Source: Bin87 sp964502995
GTDB lineage: Bacteria > Chloroflexota > Dehalococcoidia > Lucifugimonadales > UBA3495
DNA: 64,000 nt
Assembly (NCBI GenBank): GCA_964502995.1
Contig: CAZCZB010000008.1
Location: forward strand, 14,916 to 78,915
Direction: 5' to 3'
In this document: one piece after another, positions 33,726 to 42,147 of the stretch
Layout of the letters: each line of letters opens with the position of its first letter
Position numbering within the stretch: position 1 is the first letter of the stretch
Translations under genes and position numbers: made by a program
Notes under the pieces: generated by a model
Seen by the model: only the letters and a program-made list of their open reading frames with translations
What the model was told of the DNA's origin: nothing
The model's database searches: none

Positions 33726-34395
33726 GTCGCCGACGGCAGTTGAACCGGGCGTCTGCCGGGTGATCCGGGCCGGCGTTCTGCCCTACCGGGCCGCGTGGCA
33801 GCGGCAGCTTGAAATCGTCCAGGGTGTTCGCGATGGTACCCATCCCGAAACCCTGGCGTTGCTGGAGCATCCGCACACCTACACGCGGGGCCGGCTTGCC
33901 CCCGACGGCGACCTGCTGTCGAACCCGCAGGAACTGGCCGCCCAAGGCATCGAGGTGGTGGAAACCGACCGCGGCGGCCTGATTACCTACCACGGCCCCG
34001 GGCAACTCGTTGCGTATCCCATCATCCGTTTGCGCGGACGCGGCGGGCCGCACTGGTACGTGCGGACATTGGAAGGAGTGATCATCCGGAGCCTGGCCGA
34101 GTTTGGGTTGCCAGCGACAACCGTGGAGGGACTGACCGGCGTCTGGACCACTGACGGACGACGAAAGATCGCCGCCATCGGGGTGAAGATCGCCAGCGGG
34201 GTCGCGTATCACGGGTTTGCCATCAACGTTGACCCGGACCTGTCCATGTTCGACGGAATCATCCCGTGCGGCATCACAGACCGGGATGTCACATCGATGG
34301 CCGCCGAACTCGGCGTTGCTCCTGCAATGGGCGATGTGATGACCACCGTGGCCCGCGAGTTTTGCGCGCAATTCGGACTGCAGGAGAGGTGGTGA
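33703..34395 (+). CDS. lipB: Lipoyl(octanoyl) transferase
   Basis: 230 residues from the ATG at 33703, overlapping the E2 3' end by 23 bp; the ribosome-site-like GAGG lies inside E2. Motifs: RGGLITYHGPGQLVAYPI and KIAAIGVKIASGVAYHGFAINV (with the conserved Lys), and the acyl-thioester Cys in IIPCGITDRDVTSMAAEL. It moves octanoate from ACP to the lipoyl domain, here very probably that of the overlapping E2. No lipA is visible. Confidence 0.93.
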   Translation: MATLPSTESPTAVEPGVCRVIRAGVLPYRAAWQRQLEIVQGVRDGTHPETLALLEHPHTYTRGRLAPDGDLLSNPQELAAQGIEVVETDRGGLITYHGPGQLVAYPIIRLRGRGGPHWYVRTLEGVIIRSLAEFGLPATTVEGLTGVWTTDGRRKIAAIGVKIASGVAYHGFAINVDPDLSMFDGIIPCGITDRDVTSMAAELGVAPAMGDVMTTVAREFCAQFGLQERW

Positions 34396-34399
34396 CCCG

Positions 34400-35947
34400 A
34401 TGCGGTACGACGTGATCATAGTGGGCGGCGGCTCGGCGGGCTGCGTGCTGGCAACGCGGCTGTCGGAGGACCCGAACCGGTCGGTGCTGCTGCTGGAAGC
34501 CGGTCCGGACTTCGCCGATTTTGAGCATGTGCCCACGGAATTGCGCGACGGTTCCAGCCAGGAAGCATCGACTCCGGGCGCGCCGTTCAACTGGTCATAT
34601 CGAGCGACCGGCACCGACCGGCAGGCCCGCCCCATGGACATTGCCCGGGGCCGCGTGATCGGAGGCTCGGGCTCGGTGAACGGCCAGGTGTTCCTGCGCG
34701 GTTTGCCGGAGGATTACGACTCCTGGGCCGCGCAGGGCAACGACCAATGGGGCTACCGGCAAGTGTTACCCAGTTTCCGAAGGTTGGAATCCGACCGGGA
34801 CGTGCATGACGATTTCCACGGCAACGACGGGCCCATTCCCGTGGTGCGGTCCCCGCGAGACGGGTGGCATCCCTTCCAGCACGCTTTCGTGGACACCTGC
34901 CTTTCGATGGGATACCGGGAAGACCCGGACATGAACCACCCTGATTCCGGCGGCGTCGGCGCGGCCCCCATGAACAATCCGGCCGGCGTCCGCATGAGCG
35001 CTGCGTTGGCCCACCTGTCGGCAGCCAGGCACCGCCTTAACCTGACGATTCGCGGCAACGTGGTGGCCCGACGCATTCTGTTCGACGGCCAAACGGCGGT
35101 GGGTATTGAGGCAGAGAGCGGCGACGAACGGTTCGAGGTGTTCGGCGACGAGATCGTCATCAGTTGTAGCGGCATCGCGTCGCCCCAATTGTTGATGCTT
35201 TCGGGCATCGGCCCGGCCGACCATCTGCGGGAGCTGGGAATCCCGGTGATCAAAGACCTGCCGGGCGTAGGCCGGAACCTCAGGGACCACCCGCTGGTGT
35301 ACGTGGACACGGCCTTGCAGCCGGATTACGTCGAGCCGAACTTTGGAGGCTCACGCATCCAGACGATGCTGCGGTTCACCACCCAGGGATCGGCCACCCG
35401 CAACGATATGCAGGTGTACGTGAACAACGTGGCGTCGGGTCCGAGTCCTTTGGGCAGCGGGCCGGGGACTGATCAACGAATGCTGCGGATGACGTGCATC
35501 CTGCAGCAGGCGGAGAGCGCCGGCGTATTGCGGTTGGCGTCCGCAGACCCCAGCGACAAGCCTCACATCGACTACCGCTATCTGCAGAGCGAGAACGACC
35601 GGCGACGCCTGCGAGAGGCCGTGAGGCTGTGCCGGGAAATACTGTCCCAACCGGCTTTTGCGACGGTGGTCGATGGCCCCGTGTCGCCGTCGGCCTCGGA
35701 GATTGATAACGATGCCGAGTTGGACGATTGGCTGCTCCGCAACGTGTTCACCACCTTCCACACCTCGGGGTCGTGCAAGATGGGGCCCGCGACCGACGGT
35801 ATGGCCGTGGTTGACCAATACTGTCGCGTTCACGGCGTGAGCAACCTGCGCGTGGTTGACATATCGATCTGCCCCAACGTGGTGAGCGCGAACACCAACG
35901 CCACGGCCGTGATGATCGGCGAACGCGCGGCCGAGTTCTTCGGCTGA
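34400..35947 (+). CDS. GMC-family FAD oxidoreductase (choline dehydrogenase-like)
   Basis: 515 residues. N-terminal FAD site YDVIIVGGGSAGCVLATRLSED with ELLEAGPDF-like LLLEAGPDF; GMC signature around RGRVIGGSGSVNGQVFLRG; substrate domain; and C-terminal HTSGSCKMGP plus VDISICPNVVSANTNATAVMIGERAAEF (in part), which contains the catalytic His/Asn pair of the family. It oxidises an alcohol to an aldehyde. The substrate is not evident. It begins 4 bp after lipB and may be co-transcribed. Confidence 0.88.
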   Translation: MRYDVIIVGGGSAGCVLATRLSEDPNRSVLLLEAGPDFADFEHVPTELRDGSSQEASTPGAPFNWSYRATGTDRQARPMDIARGRVIGGSGSVNGQVFLRGLPEDYDSWAAQGNDQWGYRQVLPSFRRLESDRDVHDDFHGNDGPIPVVRSPRDGWHPFQHAFVDTCLSMGYREDPDMNHPDSGGVGAAPMNNPAGVRMSAALAHLSAARHRLNLTIRGNVVARRILFDGQTAVGIEAESGDERFEVFGDEIVISCSGIASPQLLMLSGIGPADHLRELGIPVIKDLPGVGRNLRDHPLVYVDTALQPDYVEPNFGGSRIQTMLRFTTQGSATRNDMQVYVNNVASGPSPLGSGPGTDQRMLRMTCILQQAESAGVLRLASADPSDKPHIDYRYLQSENDRRRLREAVRLCREILSQPAFATVVDGPVSPSASEIDNDAELDDWLLRNVFTTFHTSGSCKMGPATDGMAVVDQYCRVHGVSNLRVVDISICPNVVSANTNATAVMIGERAAEFFG

Positions 35948-35957
35948 ATCCCTGCGC

Positions 35958-35963
35958 TATAAT
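35958..35963 (+). promoter_or_regulatory. Likely -10 box of the aminotransferase gene
   Basis: Perfect TATAAT in the context TGCGCTATAAT, 42 nt before the ATG at 36006; overlaps the region just after the GMC stop. Confidence 0.5.
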
Positions 35964-36005
35964 TGCGGGGCAATTCCGCGCCCCGGCGCAACCGGAGACT
36001 GTCCC

Positions 36006-37190
36006 ATGCCGATTTCCGAATACGTCAGCCGTTCCATGGAGGAAGGCGGGTGGATCCGCCGCATGTTCGAGGTGGGGATTGCGCTCAAAGCGCAGTACGG
36101 CGACGAGAACGTATTCGACCTGTCGCTGGGCAACCCGATCATGGAGCCCCCGGCCGAGTTTCACGCCGAACTGCTCCGCATCGCCAGCGACCCCTCGCCG
36201 GGGATGCACCGGTACATGCCCAACGCCGGCTATCCCGAAACGCGGCAGGCCGTGGCCAATACCCTCTCCGGCGAGACCGGCCTGGCTTTCGGTGCTGGCG
36301 ACATCCTGATGACCTGCGGCGCGGCCGGCGCGGCCAACGTGGTGCTGCGGGCCATACTCAACCCGGGCGATGAGGTGATCATCCTCTCGCCGTTCTTCGC
36401 GGAGTACACCTACTACATCCAGAACCACAACGGCGTGCCGGTCATCGTGCCAACCGACTCCGATTTCGGTTTGGACCTGGATGCCATCGACGCGGCCATC
36501 ACGCCGCGCACGCGGGCCGTGATGCTCAACTCCCCCAACAATCCGTCCGGCGTGGTCTATCCCACCGAGGACGTGAAGGCCCTGGCCGACGTGCTGCGAC
36601 AGGCGGAGCAGCGGTTCGGGTCCGAGATTTTCATCATCAGCGACGAACCGTACCGCCGCATCATCTACGATGGACTGGTGTACCCACAGGTGTTCCCTCA
36701 CTACGAGCGCACCATCGTGGTGAACTCCCACGCCAAGGATCTGGGGTTGCCGGGCGAGCGCATCGGCCACATCGCGGTGCATCCCGACTACGAGAACAAG
36801 GCGGAGTTGGTTGACGGCCTGGTTTTCTGCAACCGCGTTTTGGGGTTCGTGAACGCGCCGGCATTGATGCAGCACGTCGTGAGGGCGGTGCAGGACGCAT
36901 CGGTGGATGTGGCCGAGTACCAGCGGAAACGCGATTTCCTGTACGACAACCTCACCGGCATGGGCTACTCGGTGGTGAAGCCGCAGGGGGCGTTCTACCT
37001 GTTCCCGCGCTCTCCGCTGGACGACGACGAAGCATTCGTCGCGGCCCTGCAGGAGTACAACGTGCTGGTGGTGCCGGGCAAGGGGTTCGGCACTCCCGGG
37101 CACTTCCGCATTTCCTACTGCCTCGACGACCGCGTGCTGGAAGGATCAATGGACGGATTCGCCCGCGCCGCGGAGCAATACCTGGCGTAA
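36006..37190 (+). CDS. PLP-dependent class I/II aminotransferase
   Basis: 394 residues, GGAG upstream of the ATG. Fold-type I features: NPIMEPPAEF and HRYMPNAGYPETRQAVAN, LNSPNNPSGVVYP (substrate-carboxylate side), ISDEPYRRIIYDG with the PLP-ring Asp, and VNSHAKDLGLPGERIGHI with the Schiff-base Lys (about residue 245). The C-terminal Arg lies in FGTPGHFRISYCLDD. It may act on aspartate or an aromatic/branched amino acid; exact specificity cannot be read. Confidence 0.87.
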   Translation: MPISEYVSRSMEEGGWIRRMFEVGIALKAQYGDENVFDLSLGNPIMEPPAEFHAELLRIASDPSPGMHRYMPNAGYPETRQAVANTLSGETGLAFGAGDILMTCGAAGAANVVLRAILNPGDEVIILSPFFAEYTYYIQNHNGVPVIVPTDSDFGLDLDAIDAAITPRTRAVMLNSPNNPSGVVYPTEDVKALADVLRQAEQRFGSEIFIISDEPYRRIIYDGLVYPQVFPHYERTIVVNSHAKDLGLPGERIGHIAVHPDYENKAELVDGLVFCNRVLGFVNAPALMQHVVRAVQDASVDVAEYQRKRDFLYDNLTGMGYSVVKPQGAFYLFPRSPLDDDEAFVAALQEYNVLVVPGKGFGTPGHFRISYCLDDRVLEGSMDGFARAAEQYLA

Positions 37191-37213
37191 GCGCCGCCGG
37201 CCGCTGAACCTGC

Positions 37214-37479
37214 GCCCGCCAACCGCCCATCCGGGAACCCACCACCCGCCCATCTGGGAACGGCCAACCGCCCATCTGGGAACGGCCAACCGCCCATCTG
37301 GGAACGGCCAACCGCCCATCTGNNNNNNNNNNNNNNNNNNNNNNNNNNNNNNNNNNNNNNNNNNNNNNNNNNNNNNNNNNNNNNNNNNNNNNNNNNNNNN
37401 NNNNNNNNNNNNNNNNNNNNNNGGAACGGCCAACCGCCCATCCGGGAACCACCAACCGCCCATCCGGGAACCACCAACC
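37214..37479. repeat. 22-bp tandem repeat with a 100-N assembly gap
   Basis: Near-identical copies of a unit of the type AACCGCCCATCTGGGAACGG (plus CC) run into a block of exactly 100 N (37323-37422) and continue on the other side. The outermost units vary (CCGGGAACCACC type). The true copy number is unknown, as the gap size is a placeholder. The repeat ends in a GCATCCTGAGCCAGTCGAAGG fragment (37482) of another dispersed repeat. Confidence 0.85.
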
Positions 37480-37520
37480 GCGCATCCTGAGCCAGTCGAA
37501 GGATGAGGGAAGGCGCCGGG

Positions 37521-38654
37521 TCAGGGCCAGTTGCTGTTGGCCTCCCGAGAGGGCAGGCGGACGGTGGCGTTGCCCCGCGTGGTGACCTGCTGCCGCTGGT
37601 TCTCGCCCCAGATGTCCATGTCCACCAGGTACTCGCCGCCCTCGACCCGCTTGCCGGTGATTTTCCCCCTGCACCACGTGGTGTCGCCGACCACGTTGAA
37701 ACGGCGCAGTTCAACGTGCATCGACTTCAGGAAACCGTCGTCGCCCATCCAGTTGGTCAACAGGTGGCCCATCCAGCAGCAACGCTGGCATCCGTAGTCG
37801 TATGCGCCCGGCAGCCCGGCCGATTCGGCAGCCTCCTGGATATCGTGGACGCGGATGATTGCCTCCTGGGCGCCGGTGTTGGGATCCGTGAAGCCCCATG
37901 AGGGGTGACGCAGCATCTCGCGCAACTGTATGCCGTGGCTGATGCCGCCGATGCACCCGGCCACAAATGCCGTGATGTCGCCGTGGCTCAGCGGCCCTTT
38001 CACCACCGGCGTCAACTCGTCGCCCACGCTCACGTCCTCGAACCAGCGGGGATTGTTGCCTCGAACCTCCTCGTTGAGGATGCCCTGGTGGATGGTTTCC
38101 AACTCCTCGCGGGAGTATTGATAAGGCTCGAAGGTGTATTTCTGGCGTTCGCGAGCGGCGCTGCGCTCGGCGCGAATCTGCCACCCCCTGGTTTTGGCAA
38201 TGGTCTCGCCGCGCTGGTTGTAGTAGTGGGTAACGCTCGACTGGATTATGATCCGCCCGGCGAATTCGCTTTCCTTTTCCTCAAGGCCCGTGAACTGCTC
38301 CTGGACGCTGATTTGATCGTCGAGGTAGATGGGGCGATACCACTCCCAGTCGTTGCCGGCGTGGAAGCCGTGGACGCCCGGCAGTCCCCCGGTGCGTCCG
38401 GAACACCAGTACACGCTGTACAGGAAACAGGCCGGCGCGATGATGTTGCCGTATTTCGTTCCCTGCGCGTAGGAGCGATCCCAGTAGAGCGGGTTGGTGT
38501 CGCCAATGCCCTGGCAAAAGTGGCGGATGGCGCTGCGGGATGCCTCCTCGTTGAACAGGCCAACGCCATACTGGCGCGGGCGGTTGAAACTGCCGACTCT
38601 GCTGCGCAGCCGCTCCATTTCCTGCTCGGTGATCCTGCCAGATTCCAGCACCAT
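37521..38654 (-). CDS. MaoC-type two-hotdog dehydratase
   Basis: 377 residues. Two hotdog halves: an N-terminal FAS1-like dehydratase half (about 20-165; FCQGIGDTNPLYWDRSYAQGTKYGNIIAPACFLYSV, quoted in part) and a C-terminal MaoC half (about 200-370; FEDVSVGDELTPVVKGPLSHGDITAFVAG). The D/N-x-x-P-x-H motif typical of MaoC reads DTNPLYW, and GYDYGCQRCCWMGHLLTNWMG-like YDYGCQRCCWMGHL replaces the usual His box, so hydratase chemistry is plausible but atypical. Probably hydrates an enoyl-CoA intermediate. Confidence 0.75.
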   Translation of the reverse strand: MVLESGRITEQEMERLRSRVGSFNRPRQYGVGLFNEEASRSAIRHFCQGIGDTNPLYWDRSYAQGTKYGNIIAPACFLYSVYWCSGRTGGLPGVHGFHAGNDWEWYRPIYLDDQISVQEQFTGLEEKESEFAGRIIIQSSVTHYYNQRGETIAKTRGWQIRAERSAARERQKYTFEPYQYSREELETIHQGILNEEVRGNNPRWFEDVSVGDELTPVVKGPLSHGDITAFVAGCIGGISHGIQLREMLRHPSWGFTDPNTGAQEAIIRVHDIQEAAESAGLPGAYDYGCQRCCWMGHLLTNWMGDDGFLKSMHVELRRFNVVGDTTWCRGKITGKRVEGGEYLVDMDIWGENQRQQVTTRGNATVRLPSREANSNWP

Positions 38655-38945
38655 GTTTTCGTCCTCCTGTATCGTCGGCGGTTAGCGCCTCTATACCGCG
38701 TAGTATAGGGTATGCCGCGCAGTAGAATCAGTTTGACTCGTTCTTTCGGACGTATCGCACGGCATGACGAGGTGAGCCATGCCGTGTTTTCGAGGCTTGC
38801 AAGATCCGCCCGGATACCACCGGCGCAACATCGGCAGGGTGGGCATCCTTATAGTTGGCGTGAAGCCGATTGCCCCTGCGTTTCATGGGCATACGGGCCG
38901 GGACGAACCGCCGATCCGAGTCTGGATTATCAACCGTGCTGCCGG
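38655..38945. other. Intergenic region with a minus-strand promoter and a plus-strand hairpin
   Basis: On the minus strand TATACT (38702-38707), within the short inverted repeat CTATA...TATAG, lies about 48 nt before the MaoC ATG. On the plus strand a 9-bp CACGGCATG/CATGCCGTG hairpin (38758-38786) is followed by TTTT. No gene is supported; a small RNA is possible but not demonstrated. Confidence 0.4.
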
Positions 38946-40184
38946 TCAGTGACGCGGGGCAGGTATCGAAAGCACCGGCGTTCGTTCCGTCAGATACTGC
39001 TCGGTAACGAATGGAGAACCGAACCCGTAATCGTCGGCGCACCGGCGGACGAGGTCCAGCGTCTCGTCCCGCAGCGTCTGCGGCGCCGGCTCCGAACCGC
39101 CGTCGATAATGCTGCGAATCAGGCGGCCGGCCAGGTCCTGCTTGGTTTCGGGATGGCCGCAGATGCCCTCGTAGGCGACGCCGCCGCAGGTTGGGCAATA
39201 CCACCACTCCAGCGTCAGCACCGACCGGATTCCCAGGTCGGGCAGGTCGTCAAAAATCTCGTGAGCGGCGTAGCGGCCGTAGTAATCTCCGACGCCGGCG
39301 TGGTCGCGCCCGAACATGTGATGCGTGCAGCCAAGATTCTTGCGGACCAGGGCATGAAAGACGGCTTCGCGGGGGCCGGCGTAGCGCATGTCCCACAGCA
39401 GCGCCGTGGTGCGGTGGATCTCCTCGCGGAAGAAACCCTGGGCGCGCAGGTTTTCGTGGGTCAGTATGATGGCCTCGTCGATGTAGTCGCCCACCTTCTT
39501 CTCGCCGATCACCGCGCTGACCAGAACGCCGTCGGCCTGCGCCTCCATGAACGCGCCCTTCATCAGGTATTCGTGACCGGAATGGGGGACGTTGCGGGTC
39601 TGATGGGCAACGGCGCGCTGCCATCCCAGTTCCGCCAACTCGGAGCGCAGTTGGGCGGGAGTGCGCCAGTAGCGATCAAAGGGCGGGTTGATGACCGGCT
39701 GGCAAACCAGCGTGATGTCCCCGGCCACAAAGCGGTCGGCGTAGTTCAGCGTGCGCTGGACGCCGGGATGCGCCGAGTCCGTCGTGCCGTACACCTTGCC
39801 GGCCAGATCGGTCAGATCCACCTCGAAAATCTCGGACACTTCCAGCGTCGCCAGCGGGTTGCCCTGGTGGGTGAGCAAAGCCGTGTCGCCCGGCGAGATG
39901 CCGACCCGTTCCAGCTCCAAGTTCGGTATGTCAAGGACTATGGGAATCGGCCACACGTACCCACTGCCCAGCCGCATGGAATCCGCCACCGACGCAACAT
40001 CCGCGCTGCCCATGAATCCCGTCAGAGGCGAAAAGAACCCGTAGGCCAGGTTGACGCACTCGTGGGCGATCTGCTCTCGTACCTCCACCGTAGGCAGTCC
40101 GGCAACGTCCGCCCGGGACGCCAGCGGTTGCACCCGCTCAACAAGGACGCCGCCGTGTGGAGAGAGGCTGTTGTCAACGGTCAT
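38946..40184 (-). CDS. sat: ATP sulfurylase (sulfate adenylyltransferase)
   Basis: 412 residues, standard for bacterial Sat. N-terminal PUA-like domain opens PHGGVLVERVQPLASRAD; the active-site QTRNVPHSGHEYLMKGAF has the family's QxRN and HxGH motifs; FGRDHAGVGDYYGRYAA is the ATP-binding block; and a C-terminal four-ligand CPTCGG...CGH looks like the zinc site of such enzymes. It converts sulfate and ATP to APS, or runs in reverse in sulfite oxidation. No APS reductase or APS kinase lies nearby, so its direction in the cell is undecided. Confidence 0.93.
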   Translation of the reverse strand: MTVDNSLSPHGGVLVERVQPLASRADVAGLPTVEVREQIAHECVNLAYGFFSPLTGFMGSADVASVADSMRLGSGYVWPIPIVLDIPNLELERVGISPGDTALLTHQGNPLATLEVSEIFEVDLTDLAGKVYGTTDSAHPGVQRTLNYADRFVAGDITLVCQPVINPPFDRYWRTPAQLRSELAELGWQRAVAHQTRNVPHSGHEYLMKGAFMEAQADGVLVSAVIGEKKVGDYIDEAIILTHENLRAQGFFREEIHRTTALLWDMRYAGPREAVFHALVRKNLGCTHHMFGRDHAGVGDYYGRYAAHEIFDDLPDLGIRSVLTLEWWYCPTCGGVAYEGICGHPETKQDLAGRLIRSIIDGGSEPAPQTLRDETLDLVRRCADDYGFGSPFVTEQYLTERTPVLSIPAPRH

Positions 40185-40222
40185 GGTGCGCTCTCCCCGG
40201 GCGTTGCAAACCGAATGGCGGC

Positions 40223-41053
40223 TTACTGGTCGCGGTATTGGGCGTCGCGCTTTTCGCGGAAAGCCGCCACGCCTTCGATATGGTCCTGGGACGTCAGCGT
40301 GATGGTTTCGCCGGCGGCGGCCATCTTCATCGCGGTTTCCAGGTCAAACTCCAGCCCCTTGTAGAGCATCAGCTTTGACAACCTGATGGCGATGGGTGGG
40401 CCGGCCGCAATGCGCTCGGCCATCGCCATGGTGGTGGCTTCCAGTTCGTCTTCGGCCACCAGCCGGTTGAGGAAGCCCAGACGGTACGCCTCCTCGGCTT
40501 CCAGAAAATCGCCGGTGAACAGCATCTCGGCGGCGCGCCCCAGGCTGCCCAGCGTGCGGGGGTACAGCCAGGTGCCGCCGAATCCGGGAAACAGTCCAAT
40601 GCGCACGTAGGCGGACATGAACCGCGAACGCGGCGTGCCGATGCGGATATCGCAGGCGCAGGCGAGGTCGAGGCCGGCGCCGGTGGCGACACCGTTGACC
40701 ATTGCGATCACGGGCTTCTCGCATCGCTGCACGCCCAGGATCATGTCTTGCGCGAGCCGGAAACTGCGGCGCACCTCGTCGGCGTTGCCGGAGGTCCAAC
40801 CCTCGCCGGAACCGTCGGACGCTCCGCCAAGTTGGTTGAGGTCGCCGCCGGCACAGAAGGCGCGGCCGGCTCCGGTGATGATCAGGACACGAACGCAGGG
40901 GTCGCCATCTGCGGCCGCCACGGCGTCGGCGATTTCGACCTGCATCTGGTCGTTGATGGCGTTGAGACGGTCGGGCCGGTTGAGCGTGAGGCGGGCGATT
41001 CCGGCATCGTCGTCGGATTCGTAACGGATCAACTCGTAGCTGGGCATTGGCAT
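40223..41053 (-). CDS. Enoyl-CoA hydratase/isomerase family protein
   Basis: 276 residues (an internal ATG 6 bp downstream is also possible). Crotonase features: RLTLNRPDRLNAIN, ITGAGRAFCAGGDLNQLGG (first oxyanion hole), VNGVATGAGLDLACACDIRIG (second), and SAYVRIGLFPGFGGTWLYPRTLG, in which one of the two catalytic Glu positions is occupied by Gly/Phe, suggesting isomerase or other crotonase chemistry rather than classic hydration. It lies next to sat, MaoC and the NYN gene. Confidence 0.85.
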   Translation of the reverse strand: MPMPSYELIRYESDDDAGIARLTLNRPDRLNAINDQMQVEIADAVAAADGDPCVRVLIITGAGRAFCAGGDLNQLGGASDGSGEGWTSGNADEVRRSFRLAQDMILGVQRCEKPVIAMVNGVATGAGLDLACACDIRIGTPRSRFMSAYVRIGLFPGFGGTWLYPRTLGSLGRAAEMLFTGDFLEAEEAYRLGFLNRLVAEDELEATTMAMAERIAAGPPIAIRLSKLMLYKGLEFDLETAMKMAAAGETITLTSQDHIEGVAAFREKRDAQYRDQ

Positions 41054-41082
41054 CAGTTCCGGGGCATTGAATTCGGCGAATC

Positions 41083-41088
41083 AGTATA
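41083..41088 (-). promoter_or_regulatory. Likely -10 box of the enoyl-CoA hydratase gene
   Basis: Reads TATACT on the minus strand, 30 nt upstream of the ATG at 41053. Confidence 0.35.
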
Positions 41089-41280
41089 GCACGGTGAAGG
41101 GAGGTTCATTGTGTGGGAGATTAGGCTATAATGCGGCGCGCCCGATAATAGGGATGAGCCGAAATCGTAAAAAAGACACACCAATTTCGTTGTCAAATCG
41201 AGATCAAGATTCGTAATAAAGAATACAAAGACGGGAAAGCATAATCCCACTGGCCACACATACAATTGGAGGGAGATGAA

Positions 41281-42144
41281 TTGGAGGATTCCAACCAGGG
41301 CGTTTTACTGGCGATAGACTGGGAAAATATCAGGAGAGGCGCGCAACTGTACCAGCGGAGCGTCACGCCGCAGCTGTTGTATGAAGCCATGAAAAATGTA
41401 GCGGAAGTGTTTGGAGAAATCAGAGGAGGAAAAGTATTTGGCGACTGGGGTCTCAGGCCCGACGACGGTGCGGCTTTTAACGAAACCGGCATCCAACCCT
41501 ATCAGGCCCCGCGGACAATGTCCGGGAAAGACAGAAGCGACCCTGCAATGCTTCTGGAAGTGTACGACTGGCTGCGCGAGCGCCAGGACTGCAACGTCAT
41601 CGTATTGGGTTCCGGAGACTCCGACTTTCAGATTCTGGTCGACCGGGCGAAGGTGCTGGGCCGGCGCATTGTGCTGTGCGCTTTCAGCCAGTCGGTGGCG
41701 CGCGACATGTTGGCCGTCGCTCCCCTGTTTCCGCTGGAGGCGGAACTCGGGATTCACCTGGCCGAACACGGCGACGTTCCGGTAATCGAACAGGATGAAA
41801 AGCACGTGCAGGATGCCTGCACCCTTTTCATCAAGGAAATGGGAAAACTCGAAAGCCGCATGAATTTTGTGGGCTACAATATGCTGTGCAACCAGTGGAT
41901 GTTGGATTGGGGGATTGCCTGGAACGAGTACGAGTGCAGGAAGCTGGTTGACCAGTGGATGTATGAAGAGATCATTGAACGCCACGACGTGTACAATCCC
42001 AACAATCCACAGTTCCCGACCTCGGCCATCAGGCTGATTCGGACCAACGAACTCGTGCGCGACATTTTGGGATTGAACCGCCCGAACATCAACAACCCGG
42101 TGGTGCCGATCGATCCCACGGTATCGCACAATCAACCGGAGTGA
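41281..42144 (+). CDS. NYN-domain protein 1 (putative PIN-like RNase)
   Basis: 287 residues from the TTG at 41281, chosen because GGAGG is 8 nt upstream; a TTG 15 bp earlier would sit on that site. The NYN/PIN-like fold shows acidic clusters at VLLAIDWENIRRG (first Asp), SDPAMLLEVYDW, and GSGDSDFQILVDRAKVLGRRIVLCA (last Asp pair), consistent with a metal-dependent RNase. The C-terminal 120 residues (after KHVQDACTLFIKEMG) may be an OST-HTH/LOTUS-like RNA-binding region. Only 3 bp separates it from threonine synthase. AT-rich leader 41054-41280. Confidence 0.8.
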   Translation: MEDSNQGVLLAIDWENIRRGAQLYQRSVTPQLLYEAMKNVAEVFGEIRGGKVFGDWGLRPDDGAAFNETGIQPYQAPRTMSGKDRSDPAMLLEVYDWLRERQDCNVIVLGSGDSDFQILVDRAKVLGRRIVLCAFSQSVARDMLAVAPLFPLEAELGIHLAEHGDVPVIEQDEKHVQDACTLFIKEMGKLESRMNFVGYNMLCNQWMLDWGIAWNEYECRKLVDQWMYEEIIERHDVYNPNNPQFPTSAIRLIRTNELVRDILGLNRPNINNPVVPIDPTVSHNQPE

Positions 42145-42147
42145 AGA

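Noticed and set aside
37214..37479. Possible CRISPR array
   Set aside because: Units abut without spacers of unique sequence; it is a simple 22-bp tandem repeat and no cas gene is present.
38758..38790. Terminator of a plus-strand small RNA
   Set aside because: The hairpin plus TTTT is suggestive, but no matching promoter or conserved RNA is visible, so no RNA gene is called.
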